IMG/VR virus record: IMGVR_UViG_3300046010_014142
Coordinates: 1-41,819 of that record
Source of the DNA: a virus
DNA: 41,819 bases
Strand: one strand, 5' to 3'
The position numbers were made by a program, and so were the translations under genes. Of this stretch, positions 33,757 through 39,646 are shown in pieces; the stretch's first letter is position 1, and every line of letters starts with the position of its first letter. The notes beneath the pieces were generated by a model. It did no database searches, was not told where the DNA came from, and worked only from the letters and a program-made list of their open reading frames with translations.

Positions 33757-33928
33757 TTTACTCTCTAAACTACGTCAGCCCCTACACATCTCCTACATTT
33801 CAAAATACATTTTGAAGGAAGATTTAGAGACAACACAAAAAGAATTGGATGACCTTGTTGAAGAAGGTTTGATAACAGAATCTCCATTGGCATCAAAATA
33901 TTATGTGGTTCAAACTGTACAAAATTAG
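33734..33928 (+). CDS. Small winged-helix-like protein
   Basis: A 64-residue protein whose pattern (LSSLLSKLRQPLHISYISKY, then TTQKELDDLVEEGLITES and a final YYVVQ strand) fits a winged helix-turn-helix as in small transcription regulators. It could be a phage regulator, but DNA binding is inferred only. It overlaps genes on both sides. Confidence 0.6.
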   Translation: MEGKKLSSLLSKLRQPLHISYISKYILKEDLETTQKELDDLVEEGLITESPLASKYYVVQTVQN

Positions 33929-34121
33929 AGCTAAGATTGCTCGTGAGACACATTTGAAATTTGGAGAAAAATTCCTATATTCATATGTGAATGGTGAAAA
34001 GAATGGTTGGATGTCAATACTTGGATTTAAAGTGGGTTGGACAAAAGAACCTCTTTTTTCGGTTAGACATGGTTATACCAAATCAATTAAAATTAAAGAT
34101 TATTATATTACACTAAAATGA
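33903..34121 (+). CDS. Small basic hypothetical protein
   Basis: A 72-residue basic protein (MWFKLYKIRAKIARETHLKF) rich in aromatic residues (FLYSYVNGEKNGWMSILGFK). It overlaps the glutamine synthetase ATG by four bases (ATGA), so it is probably translated with it. No family recognised. Confidence 0.6.
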   Translation: MWFKLYKIRAKIARETHLKFGEKFLYSYVNGEKNGWMSILGFKVGWTKEPLFSVRHGYTKSIKIKDYYITLK

Positions 34122-35251
34122 TTTCACACATAAAACTTGAATATGTTTGGTTAGATGGATACCAACCCGAACCTAATCTTCGTAGTAAGGTTAAGGTTAT
34201 TCAGATGGATTTTGATAAAATACCACTTTGGCCTGAGACACTTCCCGTATCAATGTGTCCTGAGTGGTCCTTTGATGGTTCGTCAACCAAACAGGCTGAG
34301 GGTCATTTCTCGGATTGTATTCTTAAACCTGTTAGAGTTTATAACAATCCACTAAACAAAGTACGATTAGAGTCATATTTGGTTTTATGTGAGGTTATGC
34401 ATCCTGATGGAACACCGCACATAAGTAACACCCGTGCGGACATTGGATACGAGGAAGAAGGTCTTTGGTTTGGTTTTGAACAAGAATATACCATTATGAA
34501 AGATGGAAGACCTTTGGGTTTCCCTGAGAATGGATATCCTGAACCACAAGGAAAGTATTATTGTGGTGTGGGTAACGGTCAGGTTCATGGTCGTGAGTTT
34601 GTTGATAAACACATGGAATACTGTCTGATGGCGGGTATTGAAGTTACAGGTACCAATGCCGAGGTTCTTTTGGGTCAGTGGGAATACCAAGTGTTCTCAA
34701 AAGGAAAAGAGAAGGCTGGTGATGATTTGTGGATGTCTCGTTATATTCTACAACAGATGTCTGAAGACTACGGATTCAAAATTGAATTCCACCCAAAACC
34801 TGTCATGGGTGATTGGAACGGTTCAGGACTACACTGTAACTTCTCAAACGATAGAATGAGAAATGAAGGTGGTGAGAATTACTTTAAGAATATCTTCAGA
34901 GCGTTTGACACTCGTCATGAACTTCATATTCAAAACTATGGTTCAGATAACAATCTTCGTCTGACAGGAAAACACGAGACACAATCTATTGACAAGTTTA
35001 GTTGGGGGGTATCAGACCGTGGTTCATCAATCCGAGTTCCACTTCAAACATCTAAGGAATGGAAAGGATATGTTGAAGACCGTCGTCCGGCATCTAACGG
35101 TGACCCTTATAAAATTGTGAGGGTGATTGCTGAAACATTAGACTTTGCATTGACTCTTGATGAAATAAGTCATAATATGTTTGCGGAGGTTGATACTAAG
35201 AACTCTCCAATGAACAGGGTTTTTGAACAAACACAGAACAACTATGAGTAA
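34118..35251 (+). CDS. Glutamine synthetase, type II (eukaryote/Bacteroidetes-like)
   Basis: A 377-residue, full-length type II glutamine synthetase: glutamate plus ammonia plus ATP gives glutamine. Motifs in order: EYVWLDGYQPEPNLRSKVKV (beta-grasp), PEWSFDGSSTKQAEGHFSD, WFGFEQEYT (metal/ATP glutamates), GVGNGQVHGREFVDKHMEYC, GTNAEVLLGQWEYQV, DWNGSGLHCNFS, RLTGKHETQ, WGVSDRGSSIRVP and EDRRPASNGDPYK. All active-site residues I can check are present, so it looks active. As a phage-carried metabolic gene it could supply glutamine for nucleotide and amino-acid synthesis under nitrogen limitation. It is translationally coupled to small genes on both sides and shows the same base and codon character as its neighbours. 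Confidence 0.95.
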   Translation: MISHIKLEYVWLDGYQPEPNLRSKVKVIQMDFDKIPLWPETLPVSMCPEWSFDGSSTKQAEGHFSDCILKPVRVYNNPLNKVRLESYLVLCEVMHPDGTPHISNTRADIGYEEEGLWFGFEQEYTIMKDGRPLGFPENGYPEPQGKYYCGVGNGQVHGREFVDKHMEYCLMAGIEVTGTNAEVLLGQWEYQVFSKGKEKAGDDLWMSRYILQQMSEDYGFKIEFHPKPVMGDWNGSGLHCNFSNDRMRNEGGENYFKNIFRAFDTRHELHIQNYGSDNNLRLTGKHETQSIDKFSWGVSDRGSSIRVPLQTSKEWKGYVEDRRPASNGDPYKIVRVIAETLDFALTLDEISHNMFAEVDTKNSPMNRVFEQTQNNYE

Positions 35252-35468
35252 TGAAATGGTGAATCACCCTCAACATTATGGTGGTGAGGATAATCTTTAT
35301 GAAGCAATCAAAGTAATTGAGGCTTGGGACTTGGATTTCCACTTGGGTAATACTGTTAAGTATATCTCAAGAGCGGGAAAAAAAGGAACAGATAAAGAAC
35401 TCCAAGATTTGAAGAAAGCTTTTTGGTACCTTCAAAGAAAGATTGAGAATTTAGAGAATGCTAATTGA
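35244..35468 (+). CDS. DUF3310 protein (nucleotide-kinase-associated type)
   Basis: A 74-residue protein with the DUF3310 pattern: VNHPQHYGG, IKVIEAWDLDFHLGNTVKYI, SRAGKKG and DLKKAFWYLQRKI. The family is common in phages, sometimes fused to or beside nucleotide kinases; its reaction is not firmly known. The ATG at 35244 overlaps the glutamine synthetase end; an in-frame TTG at 35223 lies further inside that gene. Confidence 0.85.
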   Translation: MSNEMVNHPQHYGGEDNLYEAIKVIEAWDLDFHLGNTVKYISRAGKKGTDKELQDLKKAFWYLQRKIENLENAN

Positions 35469-35676
35469 ACTAAGATATAATCTTAATCATAGAAACGGTG
35501 ATAAACCTTGGAAAGTTTTTATTGACCAACAACTATTAAAGGTTGATGTTGTTGAGTTCAATTGTCCTATTAGTTCATCTATAGGTGTTAGTGTAGATGG
35601 TAAACCAACAGGACACGTGGTTTGTAATTCAAATAAGGTTATATTACAGAATGGTGTTCTAACAATTGAGTCATGA
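35458..35676 (+). CDS. Small beta-rich hypothetical protein
   Basis: A 72-residue protein, mostly predicted beta strands (WKVFIDQQLLKVDVVEF, VVCNSNKVILQNGVLTIES). It overlaps its neighbours by 11 and four bases. It may be a duplicate partner of the next small beta-rich protein, with which it shares size and position but no clear sequence identity. Confidence 0.6.
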   Translation: MLIELRYNLNHRNGDKPWKVFIDQQLLKVDVVEFNCPISSSIGVSVDGKPTGHVVCNSNKVILQNGVLTIES

Positions 35677-35873
35677 AATACAAATTGGCTGCGTCAGGTG
35701 GTAGTGAAATAGGTTGGGTTATTCAATCAGAAGACAATACACTTTCAATTAGATGTGGAGAATTTGAGATTTCAGTACCAACAAAAACATTTATTGAAAA
35801 TTCCGGAGCTTGGTTGGAATTTGAAACAAAAAACAATATTATAATACAAGGAAAAAAAGTTGTAATTTATTAA
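35673..35873 (+). CDS. Small beta-rich hypothetical protein
   Basis: A 66-residue protein rich in strands (IGWVIQSEDNTLSIRCGEFE, NIIIQGKKVVIY). The ATG overlaps the upstream TGA (ATGA), and the DNA methyltransferase starts one base after its stop. No family recognised. Confidence 0.6.
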   Translation: MKYKLAASGGSEIGWVIQSEDNTLSIRCGEFEISVPTKTFIENSGAWLEFETKNNIIIQGKKVVIY

Positions 35874-35874
35874 A

Positions 35875-36756
35875 ATGGTAGAAAATTATTTAGGAAAAAT
35901 CGTTAACGGTGACTGTATTGAAGTCATGAAAACCATGGAAGAAGGTTCCGTGGATTTAATTGTGACTTCACCTCCATACGGTGTTGGAATTGAATACGAC
36001 GTACATGATGATGATATGATTTGGGAGCAATATTCAAAATTTACATATTCGTGGATGGAACAAGCATACCGTGTTCTAAAAGACGACGGTAGAATTGCAT
36101 TAAACATCCCTTACGAGATTAACCGTCAGTCTAAAGGTGGTAGAATTTTTATGGTTAGCGAAGTTTGGCAAATCATGAAACAGATTGGTTACAAGTTCTT
36201 TGGAGTTGTTGACCTTGAAGAAGAATCTCCACACAGAAGTAGAACCACGGCTTGGGGGTCTTGGATGAGTCCTTCGGCTCCGTACATCTATAACCCAAAA
36301 GAGTGTGTTATTTTGGCATACAAAAACAAACACATCAAAACAATTAAAGGTCAACCTGAATGGGTTGGTGAAATGGGTGAAGTTGAAGGTAAGGATGGTA
36401 ACATGAGACCAAAAATGATGTACACAGAACAACAAAAACGTGAGTTCATTGATTTGGTCTTTGGACAGTGGAATTATTTTGCGGACACCAAGAGTATGAC
36501 TAAGGCAACATTCTCAATGGATATCCCAACTAAAGCAATTAAAATCCTCACTTACAAAAACGATATTGTGTTAGACCCTTTTGCTGGTTCAGGTACAAGT
36601 ATGGTTGCTGCTGAGACATTGAATCGTAGATGGGTGGGTATTGAACTAAGTCCAAATTATGCTAAAATTGCCAATGAAAGAGTTGGATTCTTCGTTCAAC
36701 AAAAAAGACAACAAGTTTTAGATTTTTCAAAAAAAACTGTTGAAACTTTGGACTAA
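35875..36756 (+). CDS. DNA methyltransferase (N6-adenine or N4-cytosine, beta class)
   Basis: A 293-residue DNA methyltransferase with the catalytic motif TSPPYG (Thr31-Gly36) near the N-terminus and the SAM-binding motif DPFAGSGTSMVAA (Asp234 onward) near the C-terminus, the beta-class order. TSPPY is commoner in N4-cytosine and some N6-adenine enzymes, so the base modified is undecided. Between them, a long target-recognition part includes GQPEWVGEMGEVEG. It has no adjoining restriction gene, so it is an orphan methylase that probably shields phage DNA. It is the second DNA methylase in the window. Confidence 0.9.
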   Translation: MVENYLGKIVNGDCIEVMKTMEEGSVDLIVTSPPYGVGIEYDVHDDDMIWEQYSKFTYSWMEQAYRVLKDDGRIALNIPYEINRQSKGGRIFMVSEVWQIMKQIGYKFFGVVDLEEESPHRSRTTAWGSWMSPSAPYIYNPKECVILAYKNKHIKTIKGQPEWVGEMGEVEGKDGNMRPKMMYTEQQKREFIDLVFGQWNYFADTKSMTKATFSMDIPTKAIKILTYKNDIVLDPFAGSGTSMVAAETLNRRWVGIELSPNYAKIANERVGFFVQQKRQQVLDFSKKTVETLD

Positions 36757-36763
36757 TTGAATA

Positions 36764-36770
36764 TATTTAT
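36764..36770 (+). promoter_or_regulatory. TATTTAT motif before a 15-codon reading frame
   Basis: TATTTAT lies eight bases before an ATG at 36779, in the gap after the DNA methyltransferase. Confidence 0.35.
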
Positions 36771-36778
36771 TTTCAATT

Positions 36779-36826
36779 ATGGTTAAACGAAAGACCAAAA
36801 ATAAAATTAAAAATAAACACTCGGTG
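36779..36826 (+). CDS. Possible 15-residue basic peptide
   Basis: ATG at 36779 opens a frame of 15 codons (MVKRKTKNKIKNKHSV read as far as the stop, half Lys/Arg) that ends nine bases before a terminator hairpin and starts eight bases after a TATTTAT motif. The promoter-ORF-terminator frame is suggestive, but so short a frame in AT-rich DNA may be chance. Confidence 0.25.
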
Positions 36827-36834
36827 TGAGAAAG

Positions 36835-36861
36835 AATCCGTCATTTGACGGATTTTTTTTT
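36835..36861 (+). terminator. Rho-independent terminator
   Basis: AATCCGTC (36835-36842), loop ATTT, GACGGATT (36847-36854) and a T-run to 36861. It ends the methyltransferase/short-peptide transcript and insulates the synthetase-like gene at 36891. Confidence 0.88.
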
Positions 36862-36890
36862 GCCCATAACGCAACAAAAAACAAAAAAAA

Positions 36891-37721
36891 ATGAAAAACA
36901 CAAAAACCTACAACGAACTGGTACAAAAAATGAGACAATTCTTCCTTGACAGGAATTTTCTTGAAGTACCGACACAGTCAAGATTATCAATCCTCGCAGC
37001 TTGCGAGAATCCTCACTCAGTAAAAACGTTTGAGTACAACGGAGAAATTTGGCCTTTACCACAGACAGGTCAAATGTGGTTAGAGTACGAATTACTCAAA
37101 AACCCTCAATGGGATGGAGTTTTCTGTGTATCAACTTCCTATCGTGAAGAAAAAAACCCAATCCCCGGTAGACATGAAATGATTTTCCCGATGTTTGAAT
37201 TTGAATCAAAAGGTGGGATTAAAGAACTTCTTAAGTTAGAGTCTGATTTACTTGAATATTTGGGTTTTGAAAAAGAGGTAGAGGTTAAATATGAAGATGT
37301 TTGTGAAGAATACGGTGGAGTTCCTATTTTAGAAAATGAACATGAACAAAGAATGTGGCAAGAAAAGGGTCCTGTGGTATCACTACAGTATTTCCCAAAA
37401 AGAACAAATCCATTTTGGAATATGAAACACAAAGATGGTGAGATATTCAACAAAGTTGATGTTATCCTTTACGGTCAAGAAACAATTGGTTCTGCTGAAC
37501 GTTCATGTGATGTTGAGAAAATGAGAGAAATGTTCTACACGATTGAAGGTGGTGGTTATTCCGCCAAGTTGTTTGAACTATTTGGTAAAGACAGGGTAGA
37601 AAAAGAACTCGAAGAGTTCCTAACAATGAATTTCTTTGAAAGATTTGGTGGTGGAATTGGAATGACTCGTATGGCACGAGCATTTGAGTTACTCAAACAA
37701 GAACAACTTGAATTGGTTTAA
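36891..37721 (+). CDS. Class II aminoacyl-tRNA synthetase-like enzyme, catalytic core only (AsnRS/AspRS or asparagine-synthetase type)
   Basis: A 276-residue class II synthetase core without an anticodon-binding domain. FFLDRNFLEVPTQS is the motif 1 region; LPQTGQMWLEYEL matches the L-x-x-S/T-G-Q substrate loop of AspRS/AsnRS; VSTSYREEKNPIPGRHEMIF is motif 2 (Arg85, His95), and GGGIGMTRMARAF is motif 3 (Arg260). Complete motifs suggest it still activates an amino acid with ATP. Stand-alone AsnRS/AspRS-like cores include the archaeal asparagine synthetase related to AsnRS, which makes asparagine, and EpmA-like enzymes, which modify a protein lysine. I favour the AsnRS/AspRS branch from the TGQ loop and motif 2. 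Its nearness to glutamine synthetase fits an amide-metabolism role, which is inference. Confidence 0.75.
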   Translation: MKNTKTYNELVQKMRQFFLDRNFLEVPTQSRLSILAACENPHSVKTFEYNGEIWPLPQTGQMWLEYELLKNPQWDGVFCVSTSYREEKNPIPGRHEMIFPMFEFESKGGIKELLKLESDLLEYLGFEKEVEVKYEDVCEEYGGVPILENEHEQRMWQEKGPVVSLQYFPKRTNPFWNMKHKDGEIFNKVDVILYGQETIGSAERSCDVEKMREMFYTIEGGGYSAKLFELFGKDRVEKELEEFLTMNFFERFGGGIGMTRMARAFELLKQEQLELV

Positions 37722-37870
37722 TCTTTAAAGTATCTAAAATTACATATTGGTTTACCATTAACAAGTGGCATACCATGTTGGTCAAAGGTGATGGTTTTTA
37801 CTATCACCTTTTTATTTTTGAATCTACCAGTTAAAATGGTATCACCAATCTTTATATCTAATTGAACCAT
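37718..37870 (-). CDS. Conserved 50-residue phage protein
   Basis: A 50-residue minus-strand gene in the gap between two plus-strand genes. The product reads MVQLDIKIGDTILTGRFKNK, then KVIVKTITFDQHGMPLVNGK and a basic end. It has the G-D-T-I-L-x-G-x-F-K-N-K/V-V-K/D-x-x-G-M-P-x-x-N-G-K pattern I associate with a small protein found in T4-like phages; function unknown. It has a TATTTAT motif six bases before its ATG, and its stop shares TTAA with the stop of the convergent synthetase-like gene. Confidence 0.75.
   Translation of the reverse strand: MVQLDIKIGDTILTGRFKNKKVIVKTITFDQHGMPLVNGKPICNFRYFKD
37784..37820 (+). terminator. Plus-strand terminator inside the 50-residue minus-strand gene
   Basis: AAAGGTGAT (37784-37792) and ATCACCTTT (37803-37811) form a 9-bp stem with a 10-base loop, followed by TTATTTTTG. 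It lies 63 bases after the synthetase-like stop and would end that transcript within the convergent coding sequence. Confidence 0.5.
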
Positions 37871-37876
37871 ATTATC

Positions 37877-37883
37877 ATAAATA
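37877..37883 (-). promoter_or_regulatory. TATTTAT motif (candidate late promoter) for the 50-residue gene
   Basis: On the minus strand TATTTAT lies six bases before the ATG at 37870. Confidence 0.45.
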
Positions 37884-37908
37884 TCAGTCTGTTTTTATAT
37901 CTAAAGGG

Positions 37909-37915
37909 TATTTAT
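37909..37915 (+). promoter_or_regulatory. TATTTAT motif (candidate late promoter) for the 37931 gene
   Basis: TATTTAT lies 15 bases before the ATG at 37931. It is divergent from the motif at 37877-37883, with 25 bases between them. Confidence 0.5.
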
Positions 37916-37930
37916 TAAAAAACAATAAGA

Positions 37931-38866
37931 ATGTCCCAAATAGTTTTAACAGAATCACAGCTTGTGGAACTCAAAACCAAACTTTATCGTGATAAAGTTA
38001 TTAAGGAAAGTGCGGGAAAACTACAACTCAACGAAGCCACTGGTTGGAATACTTTTTTTGATTATGTTGGTATAATTGACCCAACAGGTATGGTGGACTT
38101 TTTTAATGGATTATCTTACTTCGACCAAGGTGATAATTTCTTTGGTATTTTATCAATGGTTTCAGCAATACCTCTTTTGGGTGATATGGCGGCTAAACCA
38201 CTTATGATTAGTGCTAAGGCAGGTAAAACAAGTTTGAACATGTTAAGAGGTGCAATGGCTACGGGAGATGCTGTACAAGTTGCAAGAGCAGCTGCTAAAA
38301 GTGGTCCTGAGGCAAAAAAATTCGTAAGTACTGCAAATCAGTGGTCACAACCGTTGATGAATATATTAGAAAAAGGTAAAAACATTCCGTTAATTGGTGG
38401 TTTTTTCAAAACTATTGAAGGAAATGTTAAATTGTTAACAGCTAGTGCCGATGCAATGAATGCTGGTAAAACAGGTATGTCTGTTTTTAGAAACTATGGT
38501 ATTAATAGACAGAAAGGTTTATTGAGTCGTTGGTGGCAAAGAGGTTTGGGATTACAAAAAAATATACAATTGTCCAAACAACTTGCGGCAACAAAGTTTT
38601 GGTCAAGATTTTTAGACTCTTTGGGTATTGCAAATTTTGTTGGTCCCGATAAATTTGAATCTATTTATGGTCCTCAAATAACTCAGGAGGCTCTTGAGAC
38701 ATATGCATCAACTACAGAAGGTCAATCACTTTACCAACAAGAAATTGCAAAACTAATGGGTCAAAAACCCCAAACACAACAATCACCAACTGTTGTAGGA
38801 AATACAGAAGGTATTTCACAATCACCAATAACTTCAGTATTACTTAAATTATTGAGTCCAATATAA
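37931..38866 (+). CDS. Pre-toxin-like, membrane-active-looking probable virion protein with cleavable leader
   Basis: A 311-residue protein. The leader MSQIVLTESQLVELKTKLYR continues to KVIKESAGKLQLNEATGWN and holds three I/L-x-E sites followed by Ser or Ala (after residues 8, 26 and 35), the pattern cut by T4-type prohead proteases. Residues about 45-75 (DPTGMVDFFNGLSYFDQGDN, then FFGILSMVSAIPLLGDMAAK) closely resemble the hydrophobic P-x-G-D helical pair before toxin domains of polymorphic toxins (PT-TG-like). No toxin domain follows that I can see; the rest is helical and basic with a Gln/Pro/Thr-rich tail. I infer an internal virion protein that may act on the host membrane during DNA entry. 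Confidence 0.65.
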   Translation: MSQIVLTESQLVELKTKLYRDKVIKESAGKLQLNEATGWNTFFDYVGIIDPTGMVDFFNGLSYFDQGDNFFGILSMVSAIPLLGDMAAKPLMISAKAGKTSLNMLRGAMATGDAVQVARAAAKSGPEAKKFVSTANQWSQPLMNILEKGKNIPLIGGFFKTIEGNVKLLTASADAMNAGKTGMSVFRNYGINRQKGLLSRWWQRGLGLQKNIQLSKQLAATKFWSRFLDSLGIANFVGPDKFESIYGPQITQEALETYASTTEGQSLYQQEIAKLMGQKPQTQQSPTVVGNTEGISQSPITSVLLKLLSPI

Positions 38867-39237
38867 TGAAAGAAGAATATATTTTAAAATTAGTCCAAAT
38901 TCAGAATCAATTTAGATTCTTACACTGGCAAACAACATTTGATGCTAAACACAAGGCTTACGGAAACGTATATGAATCCCTAGATGATTTTATTGATGAA
39001 TTTGCCGAAGCAATGATGGGTAAATATGGTAGACCAGAATTCCCTTCAGAATTTTCAATTATGTTCCAAGACATAGAATCTTTATCAATGCAAAACTTCA
39101 TAGATGGAATCTGTGAGTTCTTAATCTCAATGTCAGACGGATTGGATTCAAGAACCGATAGTGATTTACTTAACCTCAGAGATGAGATGTTAGCAACTAT
39201 CAATAAATTAAAATATCTATTAACTTTAAAATATTAA
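38866..39237 (+). CDS. DUF5856-like helical protein (ferritin/Dps-like helices)
   Basis: A 123-residue, mostly helical protein. FRFLHWQTTFDAKHKAYGNV followed by YESLDDFIDEFAEAMMGKYG has the H-x-x-T-x-x-x-x-x-H-x-x-Y/LDDFID-x-x-AE pattern of the DUF5856 phage family, which looks like the first two helices of a Dps/ferritin-like bundle. Ferroxidase activity is not established. The ATG shares its first base with the last base of the upstream TAA stop (TAATG), and a peptidoglycan-binding-like gene follows one base after its stop. Confidence 0.72.
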   Translation: MKEEYILKLVQIQNQFRFLHWQTTFDAKHKAYGNVYESLDDFIDEFAEAMMGKYGRPEFPSEFSIMFQDIESLSMQNFIDGICEFLISMSDGLDSRTDSDLLNLRDEMLATINKLKYLLTLKY

Positions 39238-39238
39238 T

Positions 39239-39646
39239 ATGAGTAAATTTCTTATTAACGAAGAAGAGAAGAAAAGAATTCTCGGAATGCACTTAAATGC
39301 CACTTCAAGACAATATCTTAAGGAGGATTTTAATAATTCCATGACAACAATCGAGAGATATAATTACAATATGGCAATCCAATGTTTCTTGAATAAAAAA
39401 GGAGTTAAGGACGATGCTGGAAAACCTCTTGTAATGGACGGTTCAATAGGTAATTGGCCTAAGTCCAAAAGTGCTCAAGCAGTTGCTACTTATCAAAATA
39501 TGATTAAGGTTTATCCTGCTGATGGTGTTTGGGGTGAAGACACAATGGATAAAATGCCAGAAAATGACAAAGTTATTTTTAAACAATGTGTTTCTGACCA
39601 TGGAGATTTATTCCAAAAAGTTATACATTATTTTGGTTGGGACTAA
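39239..39646 (+). CDS. Peptidoglycan-binding-like protein with virion-type leader
   Basis: A 135-residue protein. It begins MSKFLINEEEKKRILGMHLN, a leader-like motif echoed in the tail of the 616-residue structural protein. Residues about 45-105 (AIQCFLNKKGVKDDAG, VMDGSIGNWPKSKSAQAVAT, YQNMIKVYPADGVWGEDTMD) match the PG_binding_1 pattern with its two DGxWG-like turns. It could be a virion-borne domain that docks on peptidoglycan during entry or in the lysis machinery. Its TAA overlaps the next ATG (TAATG). Confidence 0.72.
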   Translation: MSKFLINEEEKKRILGMHLNATSRQYLKEDFNNSMTTIERYNYNMAIQCFLNKKGVKDDAGKPLVMDGSIGNWPKSKSAQAVATYQNMIKVYPADGVWGEDTMDKMPENDKVIFKQCVSDHGDLFQKVIHYFGWD

